Source: DATKGN01 sp964385705 (GTDB lineage Bacteria > Patescibacteriota > Microgenomatia > UBA10105 > UBA927). From it: DNA of 64,000 bases. The notes beneath the pieces were generated by a model. It ran no database searches. It was given only the letters and a program-made list of their open reading frames with translations, and was not told the DNA's origin. A program made the translations under genes and the position numbers. Positions 25,479 through 33,890 of the stretch are shown piece by piece. The stretch covers positions 3,254-67,253 of the forward strand of contig CAYLQG010000001.1 in assembly GCA_964385705.1 (NCBI GenBank), in the 5' to 3' direction. Position 1 is the first letter of the stretch. Each line of letters starts with the position of its first letter.

Positions 25479-25958
25479 TTATACCATCGCGGTATGGATA
25501 GATATTGCCCAGGAGGCAGCGCGAAGAAGCTCTCCGTCTTTGAGCGGGCCTTCTTTGCCCATAACGATGAAGCCGGCAGGAGGGATGATAAGATTTCCAC
25601 CTTTGGACACAAGGAGATTGGCGATTTTCGGGGCAGCAAAGCCGATGACACCCATAAGGAGTTTAAGGAATAAATTGACGTCTTTGGCCTCAAACCGCGT
25701 ATCAAATGAGGCAACTTTTACTCTGTTAAGGCTATGAAGCGGGATAAAATCGAGAAATGTCTGGAGTGCCTGCGTCGGCCTCCCTCCATGCGTAGGTGAG
25801 CCGACGATAAGGAGATCGGGTTTGGTAACATCGGCATGTTTCGCCTTACCGACCTCCAACAACCTGACTTTATCCGGTTTCCCAAACGTACCGGCAATTG
25901 CTTCTGCCACCTTTTTCGTATTCCCGAACCGGGAATCATAAAGGATAACGATGTTCAT
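25479..25958 (-). CDS. Flavodoxin-like protein
   Basis: The start is taken as the ATG at 25958 (MNIVILYDSRFGNTKKVAEA), which places the phosphate-binding loop (YDSRFGNTKK) at the N-terminus as in flavodoxins. The longer open frame to 26024 adds unrelated residues. The 159-residue product also has LLIVGSPTHGGRPTQ, a typical FMN isoalloxazine loop. It is likely an FMN-binding electron carrier or quinone-oxidoreductase-like protein, first gene in a minus-strand run with the methyltransferase and EamA gene. Confidence 0.78.
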   Translation of the reverse strand: MNIVILYDSRFGNTKKVAEAIAGTFGKPDKVRLLEVGKAKHADVTKPDLLIVGSPTHGGRPTQALQTFLDFIPLHSLNRVKVASFDTRFEAKDVNLFLKLLMGVIGFAAPKIANLLVSKGGNLIIPPAGFIVMGKEGPLKDGELLRAASWAISIHTAMV

Positions 25959-26086
25959 TAAACGAAATGTACCATGATTTATGCTTAGCTGCTGTAACGT
26001 ACAGTACAACAAAAAAAATATCACTAATTATCCCTTTCTGGCGCCATTTGCTATAATATACTATCCTGTAGTAATACAGACTATAT

Positions 26087-26875
26087 ATGAACGAAACCAG
26101 GCGTTTTACCAATAACGAGATCCAATATATGCCTCATCCACAAGTACGGCATTTCCTGCGTCTGGATGGATATAAAGATCGTTTCGAAAATAGGATTTTT
26201 CCGGCAGAAAAACATGGAATTCTCACGCCCGGATATTATGACAGAGAAGGACGTCAAACCCAGGCGGCCATTTTAATCTCGCCGGATGGAGATCGCTTTA
26301 TAAAGCGAAACCCGGGAATACTGCATTCCATCGAAAAAGGATTGAAAGAAATTGTTAAAGGAGCAGATGACGTCGAACTTGACAGGGGAAGAAAAATGTC
26401 AAGGTTGACCGGCGTTTTCAGCGTGCAATCTCTTCTGTCAACACTTTCTATAAATAACGATAAATACTTCATCAAAATTCATGCACCCTCCCTCCCACCG
26501 AGGGATAACCTATCACAGCCATTCATTAATGAAATGCTAGAGGTGCAGGCAATTCAAACGGATTTGCGTGAGGCATTAACCAAAATCAGTATAACATTTC
26601 CTACCTATTATTTTGCTTCCGGACAAGTTCTCTGCCGTGGTTACGAAAACGGATTAGCACCATCACCAACGGAAGATATTTTAAAACGCATATTTAATTT
26701 GAGTCGGGTCGTGAACTACTACATCGGCGATGAAGATACGGATAAGAAGTCACTTTGGCACAATATTGAGCTTGATCTTCTCGACGGATTTCTTATGAAC
26801 GCTATTCGATGTGAAAACTTTATCGAACGGTCAGATGGTTTACTTTCGTGGATCGACCCGTTTTTACATTCATGA
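26087..26875 (+). CDS. Uncharacterised protein, possible remote kinase fold
   Basis: The 262-residue product is not a clear family member. By eye it has a kinase-like order: KYFIKIHAPS (about 127-136; a Lys in a strand), INEMLEVQAIQTDL (about 147-160; a Glu-bearing helix), a hinge-like strand (TYYFASGQVLCRGYENG), and at the end CENFIERSDGLLSWIDPFL, which recalls the N-x-x..DG...-D-P of phosphotransferase catalytic loops. The HGD motif itself is not seen. This is a weak inference. The gene is on the plus strand between minus-strand neighbours. Confidence 0.5.
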   Translation: MNETRRFTNNEIQYMPHPQVRHFLRLDGYKDRFENRIFPAEKHGILTPGYYDREGRQTQAAILISPDGDRFIKRNPGILHSIEKGLKEIVKGADDVELDRGRKMSRLTGVFSVQSLLSTLSINNDKYFIKIHAPSLPPRDNLSQPFINEMLEVQAIQTDLREALTKISITFPTYYFASGQVLCRGYENGLAPSPTEDILKRIFNLSRVVNYYIGDEDTDKKSLWHNIELDLLDGFLMNAIRCENFIERSDGLLSWIDPFLHS

Positions 26876-26907
26876 AGCGTGATTAATTTAACTTTTTCCA
26901 CTTCCCT

Positions 26908-27771
26908 TTACGGTAAAGAGAGATCACCTTCGGGTAACGATTCAGAATTTGCGGTTATATTCCGTAACTCCTCATAAATATTCGTTTGTTTAGGAAATGA
27001 CCATGTATCCCCGCGGTGAGTAAACATAAGATAACCCGGATCTTCTTTTACACTTGGCTTATCTAAATTCCAAGAATGCTGAGACCACGCTATCGCATTA
27101 GTCGAAACATGATATATACCATCTACACCCGGTGAATCAGGAAGTATCATGATTCTTTGTTGATCTTCCAATGTCACCGTACCGTCATCCGTGATAGTAC
27201 TGTATGCGACGGAGACTTTTCTTTGATCACGAAGTCTCTCTTCGATACGAAGCGGAGTATCGGGTTGTCCGATATGAAAATTATCTGAAAATGTTGTCAC
27301 CTCCCGAGCGTGAGAGAAATCACCCTGAGCATCGTTGTAATATCGTACAATCCTCACCGTATGAAATTCTCTTCCGGTCGGACCCGTTAATACATCGAAA
27401 TTAAAAGATCCGTCATTTGTCGGCACTTGAATCTTTGGATGAAGACCGAGACCACAATTAATTTCATAATGCGGATGGACTTGGTGCGGTCGTGCGGGTA
27501 GTTCGATAAAAAATGAAGAACCCCGTACGAACCGACTTATGGCCGGATCAAGTCCGTTTGTGTCAATCGGACTTTGGCCATTCTTACCTCTCCGTTGATA
27601 CATTTCTTCCAGAATACTCCCTTTAAATCCCAGAGCCCCTCCGATCTTTTCATCCAATCTCGCAAACAATGTGTAAGCAAGCCTGGCGACTTCCTGTTTA
27701 TGAGGCTCTAAATCGTCAGACGGCTGAAAAAATTCCGGAATTGCTAAGGACCCTTGATCTGCATTATTCAT
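26908..27771 (-). CDS. Uncharacterised protein
   Basis: The 287-residue product is not recognised. It is soluble, acidic and beta-rich in its second half (FNFDVLTGPTGREFHTVRIV, then RKVSVAYSTITDDGTVTL). There is no signal peptide, membrane segment or Cys pattern. A TATAAT on the minus strand (27785-27780) ends exactly 8 nt before the ATG, with no Shine-Dalgarno, suggesting a leaderless mRNA. It is convergent with the preceding plus-strand gene. Confidence 0.5.
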   Translation of the reverse strand: MNNADQGSLAIPEFFQPSDDLEPHKQEVARLAYTLFARLDEKIGGALGFKGSILEEMYQRRGKNGQSPIDTNGLDPAISRFVRGSSFFIELPARPHQVHPHYEINCGLGLHPKIQVPTNDGSFNFDVLTGPTGREFHTVRIVRYYNDAQGDFSHAREVTTFSDNFHIGQPDTPLRIEERLRDQRKVSVAYSTITDDGTVTLEDQQRIMILPDSPGVDGIYHVSTNAIAWSQHSWNLDKPSVKEDPGYLMFTHRGDTWSFPKQTNIYEELRNITANSESLPEGDLSLP

Positions 27772-27893
27772 GTATTCGTATTATAAACCATATTGTTTTC
27801 CAAATTCACTGGTTATAGTGTTCTTTCGGCTAAATGGTATGTCGCAAAGAATACAACGCATATTCATGAGGCGTGATTAATATAATATTTCTT

Positions 27894-28877
27894 TCATTTT
27901 GATTGGCAATATTGCAATCCGATATTCCCGACCGTGACCCAATAGTCGTTTTCTTTTGTATGCATGTCTTTTACTGCCCTGGAATATTCCCCCTGCATTG
28001 CATACATGGCAAATACGGCTGTTATGAAGAGAGGCAACGCCTCATACTCAATCTTTGGCAATACCGGCGTATAGACTTTTTTTACCAAATCTAAGTATTG
28101 GGTAAAATGAGACGGATCGTTTTCATTAAAAAACATTCCGCATAATAGCACTGATAATTCCTGAAGCCTCGGTTTTCTGGCAGCCATAGAGTAATCAACA
28201 ATATAGAGGTTTGCGTGGGAGTCCTTTATCACATTAGCGCGTATAATATCCCCATGGACTAATGCCTGAGTTAACGCAGATAGATTAATTAATGAGAACG
28301 GTTTGACAAAAGTATCAAGATACGATTGCGCTTCATGTGAGAGATATTGTCTTTTTAACGAATATTCATTCACAAAATTAACAGGAGACCACTCATCGTA
28401 ATAATCATCAGGAGTGATATCCAATGAATTTATTTTTGCCGCCTCCTGTATGAGTACTATTGCCTCTTCTTTTGTGGGACGGACTCCGAGATCATAAAAA
28501 CTTTTTCCATCTATAAAATCCATGACGCAGTACCATACTGTTTCCTGTCCGTTTTTATAATTATGAAGGAATGAGCCTGCATTCTCATAGAGTTTTGGGT
28601 GACGTATTCCCCGGTCAACCACCTGAGTCAGTATATCGACATAGCGTTTGCAATTAGCATAGTCCCGGAACGAACCGAAGCATTTAACCAGATAAACAGA
28701 GGATTTCGTCTCAAGCCGTATATTTAAATCTTCATATCCGACCGTAATAATTGAATATTGTATAAACTCGCCCAATTGTAGAGCCTTCACCACGTGGGCA
28801 ACGAATGTATCCAATGATCCAGAGTAAGGAATGCGTCGGATAAATTCTGAAGGATTATCCATGGGATCGTTTTGCAA
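27894..28877 (-). CDS. APH/choline-kinase-fold phosphotransferase
   Basis: The 327-residue product has the aminoglycoside-phosphotransferase catalytic signature: ALVHGDIIRANVI (the HGDxxxxN motif, with catalytic Asp and Asn) followed by LYIVDYSMAARKP (metal-binding Asp). The N-terminal lobe has the Lys strand (SSVYLVKCFGSF). The natural substrate may be a sugar, amino alcohol or nucleoside; antibiotic resistance cannot be inferred. It lies 72 nt downstream of the DUF2079 gene on the same strand. Confidence 0.78.
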   Translation of the reverse strand: MQNDPMDNPSEFIRRIPYSGSLDTFVAHVVKALQLGEFIQYSIITVGYEDLNIRLETKSSVYLVKCFGSFRDYANCKRYVDILTQVVDRGIRHPKLYENAGSFLHNYKNGQETVWYCVMDFIDGKSFYDLGVRPTKEEAIVLIQEAAKINSLDITPDDYYDEWSPVNFVNEYSLKRQYLSHEAQSYLDTFVKPFSLINLSALTQALVHGDIIRANVIKDSHANLYIVDYSMAARKPRLQELSVLLCGMFFNENDPSHFTQYLDLVKKVYTPVLPKIEYEALPLFITAVFAMYAMQGEYSRAVKDMHTKENDYWVTVGNIGLQYCQSK

Positions 28878-28949
28878 AATCAGGGGAGTTAATTTTTTGT
28901 GTTTTCATATGATGCCATTATAATACCGACTCAAAAAATCACATAATTA

Positions 28950-30416
28950 TCAGTTAAACGTATCCGGATTTTGAAGTACTTTATACAGAATAGTACTCCC
29001 GATAACTTTGTACCGGGTAACAACCTGCGCCTTTTCCAAATTTTTCAGACCCGAAATAAACGGCTGCCTGTCAACAAGAAAATGCCGTGCGTCCCAATCG
29101 GGCGACAGATCAACAATAAGAAACTGCGAATTGCCGTACCACCGGAACCAATCACATACGTTTTGTCCGCACGGTGAATCAACGGGAAATTTCCGCTCCT
29201 CCGGATATAGCGTATAAACAAATTCGCGATGACTCAGATGTGATGTAATATTATTCTGTGACACGACTGAGGCAGTTTTTGGTAAATATGAATCAATCAT
29301 AGTATTTATATTTTTGACACCGGCGGGTTCGATCCAAAACCATTGTTTCGACAGGTAGCTCAAAGGCAGGTGCAGAGCATATTGGACAATAAGCGTACAC
29401 ACAATCAAATAGACGGCAACATAGCGTGAATTTAATTTTTTGAACCGTTGGATAGCCATGATCACCGCCCAGACGAGAAACGGAGTCAGGGTAATACGGT
29501 ACTGGCCGAATAAACCCTGTGCGCCGGTAACACTGGTACCGAAAACAAAATATACGATTAAATCGCCAAGCGCAGGTAATAAATAAAGCGGCGACAAAAG
29601 GGGCAAAAAACCAAATGATAACAGTGAATACCAAATGACCTGGCGATTTTCCGACGAATCAATTAACTTAATGGGATTCAGGTTGGCAAACATCCCCGCA
29701 TTTGATGCAAACGGGTATTGCATATGCACGATATACGGAAAGTAAACAAAATAGATAAACAGAAGATACATGACGGACATGATCATGAACCCGATAAAAA
29801 GTTTTCTTTTGCGCTGGACAAAGAAAACGAATGAGGTTAAAAAAGTAAGCGATGCGATATTTTCTTTCGCTGTCACGGATAATAAAATAAAAAGCATGGA
29901 GAGATCGGTTTTATTCTGATCTATAAAATAGATAAGCCACATGAGAAATGCCGCAGCAAAATCAGTACTGTGCACGTCCGCCCATATATCATTCTGCACG
30001 CCGTAAAAACCTAAATACCCGACCACGAGTGCAAGGCAAAGCCAGATGTTCAGATGTTTCTTTTTAGCTAACAGGTAGACTGCAATACCCGACAGGCACA
30101 CGAACGCCGTCCTGACCAGAATGAGCATCCGCCTCGTGCTCCATATCCAATAAAACGGTGCGACAAGCGCGTAGATGAATTCAACGTGTTCGACGAGTTT
30201 CGGCTGCCCCGGATGTGGATTGATAGATGAGATGGGAGCGCGAAAATGACTGTACTCCCACACCACCTGATCGTTTATGCCTAAATCAAATCCGAATGAA
30301 CCATAGTGATTATACCGAACGATCGAGAGCGTACTGTACGCCGCAAAAAAAAGTAGGCAAATAATAATAGGAAAATAAATAGATTTAACAAACTGAGAGA
30401 GTTTTGTCCGAATCAT
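28950..30416 (-). CDS. DUF2079 family polytopic membrane protein
   Basis: The 488-residue product has about ten hydrophobic segments and the family start (YNHYGSFGFDLGINDQVVWEY) characteristic of DUF2079, a family with a GT-C-like topology. The C-terminal 120 residues are soluble (PKTASVVSQNNITSHLSHRE, then CGQNVCDWFRWYG). It may transfer a glycosyl or other group at the outer membrane face, but this is not shown for the family. Confidence 0.78.
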   Translation of the reverse strand: MIRTKLSQFVKSIYFPIIICLLFFAAYSTLSIVRYNHYGSFGFDLGINDQVVWEYSHFRAPISSINPHPGQPKLVEHVEFIYALVAPFYWIWSTRRMLILVRTAFVCLSGIAVYLLAKKKHLNIWLCLALVVGYLGFYGVQNDIWADVHSTDFAAAFLMWLIYFIDQNKTDLSMLFILLSVTAKENIASLTFLTSFVFFVQRKRKLFIGFMIMSVMYLLFIYFVYFPYIVHMQYPFASNAGMFANLNPIKLIDSSENRQVIWYSLLSFGFLPLLSPLYLLPALGDLIVYFVFGTSVTGAQGLFGQYRITLTPFLVWAVIMAIQRFKKLNSRYVAVYLIVCTLIVQYALHLPLSYLSKQWFWIEPAGVKNINTMIDSYLPKTASVVSQNNITSHLSHREFVYTLYPEERKFPVDSPCGQNVCDWFRWYGNSQFLIVDLSPDWDARHFLVDRQPFISGLKNLEKAQVVTRYKVIGSTILYKVLQNPDTFN

Positions 30417-30509
30417 TGTATTAGAACTTGCAGATTATCGATGGCGGCACTGGGCAAAGGTGCCCATACTAATTTATATATGGTATATCCTTATAATAAG
30501 CTGAAACTG

Positions 30510-30755
30510 TTACGTTTTCCAATTCCACCATTTGAGCTTTGCGGGTGAAGTATTTTTCGTTGAAGCATAATAAACCGCACACCGCATCACATACAACATA
30601 CACCGGTCAATCTTAATCCCCTGCTTTTTACATAATTGCTCATACAAATCCTGCGGATTCTTATTTCGCAATTGGGTAACCGAATATATCCCGATCCCAT
30701 TTAAATCGCTTGCGATGCTTTTCCCGACACCGGGGATAACTGTGAGAGGATTCAT
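30510..30755 (-). CDS. Cdd1-family helix-hairpin-helix protein
   Basis: The 81-residue product matches the small Cdd1 (pathogenicity locus) family: PGVGKSIASDLNGIGIYSV is a helix-hairpin-helix, followed by DLYEQLCKKQGIKIDRC, then MRCAVYYAS and LKWWNWKT, all typical for the family. Such proteins may bind DNA or RNA non-specifically; function unknown. It is preceded by DUF2079 and followed by the beta-helix pair, all on the minus strand. Confidence 0.75.
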   Translation of the reverse strand: MNPLTVIPGVGKSIASDLNGIGIYSVTQLRNKNPQDLYEQLCKKQGIKIDRCMLYVMRCAVYYASTKNTSPAKLKWWNWKT

Positions 30756-30803
30756 AACAAGTATTATACAGAAATAATTACATTACGTGCCCTAGCGGGC
30801 TTA

Positions 30804-33800
30804 CTAAAAGTGCACGTAGATAGAAAAGATGGTGGAGTCAAGTGTCGCACTTGGAAAATTAGCCGGCCAGCTCCCAAACGCACGCTTTGCCCACGCAGCC
30901 ACACCGGTTGAACCGGGGTTGAAATACATATTATTGAGATAATCGGTCGACGCAGTTCCATTCGTGTTATACATCAGCCAATAGGTTGTATTGGCGTTAA
31001 GGGACGCCGTAATGGGAAGCGTATTCCATGACAGCGGCGTTAATGTCCCCGTTTGCGTCGACGCAACCAACGTTTTTGGCTGACCATTGTTATCCGTATA
31101 AATTGCCATCTGATATTGATTATGAGACCCGGTATCAACGTTCCCGACAAATACAGACATGTTTGTCGTGGTCTTATTCGTTCCACCCATCGTAAATTTT
31201 GTCCCATTCATATATCCGGAGTCTCCGGTATCGAGAAGCGCTCCCTTATTCGTATAGCCAAGCGTATTGGGAATCGGTGTCGGCGTGGGTAACGGTGTTG
31301 CTGTTGAAGAGCTTGCATAGACCAAATTATCCAAGTTCGTATTCCAGCTATTGGAACTTGTCACCGTAACAGTCGTACAGGGCACGTTCCAATTCGTCAC
31401 AAGTGTCGCCAAGCTATTGGGTGCCACCTGCGCGCTCACCGGGGGATTTCCATTACATGATAATGTAACCATGGCTGTCACATTGCTATTGCTGTAAATT
31501 TGCGAAGACTCAAGTACTTCAGGACTCACAAACGAGAACGTACCGCTCGTCACATTTGATGAATGAAACGAAATGCTATTCGTGTTGTCTGTGGCTATGG
31601 CACCATCAACATCCCATACGTTTGTCCCCCAGTTAATTCCTGAATAGGTGCCATTGAGTTGTGTATTTGCCGTTCTGTCGTTAAACGTTACTGTCATTGT
31701 TGGAACCGGTGTTGGCGTCGGAGTTGGCGTTGGACTTGGTGTCGGTGACGGTGTGGGAGTTGGCGTTGGAGTAGGCGTCGGACTTGAGGTCGGTGTAGGA
31801 GTTGGCTCTACATACGTATTGCCGGTCTTTGAGCACCAAACTTTGGGAGAATTGCCATACGAAGCACCATAAATAACAACCTCAATATTATTCACGTCAT
31901 AAGGCTTAACATAATTATCTAATTTAAATTTGCTTACATAAGTTCCGTTCCAAGAAATGAGGCTAAAGAATGTGTAGTTAATGCCTGTTGATGTGAAACC
32001 CCAATTATCGAGATATGGCGCCCAATCCCATGGATTCCAGTTTTGAATGGCAAAGTCCTGCAAGTTTTCATTATCGTAATTGATAAAGGAACCGGAAAAC
32101 GCGCCACCACTCCCAAGTTCTCCTAAAGAATTAGTTTTGTACAAAAGGTCGTAATAATAACGGCGGAAGCCATAATCACCGGTTCCGGTGGTATCAATGG
32201 TAAATGTATTTTCCCACGTGTAATCATTTAGTTTCGTGGTTTGTATATCAACCGAGCATGTGTCACCCGGCACAGGCGTCGGAGTCGGAGTAGGACTCGG
32301 TGATGGGGTCGGAGTTGGTGTGGGCGTCGGAGTAACATTATTGCTGTACGGACATCCATCGGGCGGCGTTGTCAAAAACGATGAATAATTTACGTTGGTG
32401 CTTACTGAATCACCGGAACCGCTACCCGCTCCCGAAGGCCCATCAACAGCGCCCCACCAATTCCCCGTGGCTGTTTGCACATTGGAATCGTCGTTGGTAA
32501 AACTTGTGTTACTGTTGCCTACCACGCAACTCGCTGTCACATTCACCGTGCCACTTGATTGGTTATAAACCCCACCGCTGTTGGCTGCCGTATTAGTCAG
32601 GATGCGGCTATCAGTAATAGTTGTTGTGCTTCCCTCCCAGTTATAGATGCCACCACCCCAACTGGCTGCATTATTTCCGGCACCTTCCCCGCCAATAACG
32701 CTGCCATTTTGAACATGTAATATTGATGCATTGAAAATACCTCCCCCTCCAGTGGGTGGGTTTGGATTTAACGCTGAATTGTCACTAACCGTACTGGCAT
32801 CAATGGTAGTCGTACCAAAGTTGATGATGCCACCCCCATATCCAGCTGAATTACCAGCGCCTATCCCGCCGATGACGCTACCATTTCGGACTATTAGTGT
32901 CGCTTCATTAGCAATACCTCCCCCGCCATAGCTTGCCACATTTGAACTGACAGTACTTGCGTCGATTGTTACCGTACCACCATGGGTATTGAAAATACCT
33001 CCGCCGCCGCCAGGATAACCTAGCGTTGTCGTGTTGCCCGCTCCCAACCCGCCAATAACACTGCCATTTTGAATATTCACCGTACCACCATCGTTAAGAA
33101 TCCCTCCGCCGCCAGCGTATTCATTTACCCCATAATTTGCACTTATAGTACTAGCGTCAATCGTCGCAAAAGAACCAGGACTATTGTAAATGCCACCAGC
33201 CCCCCCGCCGCCAACATTACCATGACCAGCGCCGCCAATTAAACTGCCGTTTTGTACCATTAATGTGCCGCCATTGTATATGCCTCCGCCATCACTAGCA
33301 TACGTCGCCACTATGTTGTCACTGACAGTGACTCTGTCGAGGGTGAGCGTCCCACCATTAAAGATACCACCTCCATAGATTGGCACAGCCGTGCAGGATC
33401 CATCACACATGCCGTTACGAATTTTTAAACCAGCAAGGGTCACATTTACACCGTTCACTATCTTCATTACGCGGTAATGGACTATATTCCGATCCGCATC
33501 CGCTTGTATTATGGAGGCTTCCGCTCCTGCTCCATTGATCGTAAGATCGCTGGTGATAGAGAGCTCACTTCCCAAGCTCAACGTATATGTTCCAGCTGGC
33601 AACGAAATGCTATCCGATCCGGCAAGAGCATTTGCCTCTTCGATAGCCGCCCGAAGTGAACAGGATCCGTCCGCATCTGCACAGATTCCATCGCCAACAC
33701 TGGCATCGTGAGTGTCGTTTGTGGTATTAACGGTAAGCGAGGCAGCGAAGACCGAACGAATTGGGATAAAAAATATCATTAGGACTATAAGAAATAGTAG

Positions 33801-33830
33801 TTTTCTCACATTTAGTTTCATACTATACAT
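30804..33830 (-). CDS. Large secreted parallel beta-helix protein (CSLREA-type) with Thr-Pro linkers
   Basis: The 1008-residue product has a signal peptide (NVRKLLFLIVLMIFFIPIR then SVFA, about 1-29) and the CSLREA-type motif CSLRAAIEEANA near residue 57-68. A right-handed beta-helix runs to about 495, with repeating GGGI(Y/F)N, VQNGSVIGG and TIDASTVS units. Three modules follow, set apart by Thr-Pro linkers at about 499-518, 675-711 and 847-856: a mixed beta domain with WxxxW-rich stretches, a beta-sandwich-like domain, and a C-terminal beta domain ending SIYVHF. No LPxTG or C-terminal anchor is present. Likely an extracellular adhesin or polysaccharide-binding protein. It is a paralogue of the next gene. 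Confidence 0.75.
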   Translation of the reverse strand: MYSMKLNVRKLLFLIVLMIFFIPIRSVFAASLTVNTTNDTHDASVGDGICADADGSCSLRAAIEEANALAGSDSISLPAGTYTLSLGSELSITSDLTINGAGAEASIIQADADRNIVHYRVMKIVNGVNVTLAGLKIRNGMCDGSCTAVPIYGGGIFNGGTLTLDRVTVSDNIVATYASDGGGIYNGGTLMVQNGSLIGGAGHGNVGGGGAGGIYNSPGSFATIDASTISANYGVNEYAGGGGILNDGGTVNIQNGSVIGGLGAGNTTTLGYPGGGGGIFNTHGGTVTIDASTVSSNVASYGGGGIANEATLIVRNGSVIGGIGAGNSAGYGGGIINFGTTTIDASTVSDNSALNPNPPTGGGGIFNASILHVQNGSVIGGEGAGNNAASWGGGIYNWEGSTTTITDSRILTNTAANSGGVYNQSSGTVNVTASCVVGNSNTSFTNDDSNVQTATGNWWGAVDGPSGAGSGSGDSVSTNVNYSSFLTTPPDGCPYSNNVTPTPTPTPTPSPSPTPTPTPVPGDTCSVDIQTTKLNDYTWENTFTIDTTGTGDYGFRRYYYDLLYKTNSLGELGSGGAFSGSFINYDNENLQDFAIQNWNPWDWAPYLDNWGFTSTGINYTFFSLISWNGTYVSKFKLDNYVKPYDVNNIEVVIYGASYGNSPKVWCSKTGNTYVEPTPTPTSSPTPTPTPTPTPSPTPSPTPTPTPTPVPTMTVTFNDRTANTQLNGTYSGINWGTNVWDVDGAIATDNTNSISFHSSNVTSGTFSFVSPEVLESSQIYSNSNVTAMVTLSCNGNPPVSAQVAPNSLATLVTNWNVPCTTVTVTSSNSWNTNLDNLVYASSSTATPLPTPTPIPNTLGYTNKGALLDTGDSGYMNGTKFTMGGTNKTTTNMSVFVGNVDTGSHNQYQMAIYTDNNGQPKTLVASTQTGTLTPLSWNTLPITASLNANTTYWLMYNTNGTASTDYLNNMYFNPGSTGVAAWAKRAFGSWPANFPSATLDSTIFSIYVHF

Positions 33831-33890
33831 ACAAGAATTCTCTTGTCAAAAGCATTCATCGAACAGTTAATGGTATTAAAGTGTTTTTCT

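Noticed and set aside
27894..28877. Antibiotic resistance by the APH-type protein
   Set aside because: The fold alone is shared by choline, sugar and nucleoside kinases; nothing in the context suggests an antibiotic substrate.
30756..30803. Terminator between the beta-helix gene and the Cdd1 gene
   Set aside because: The GCCC/GGGC hairpin has only a 4-bp stem and no T-tract on the minus strand.
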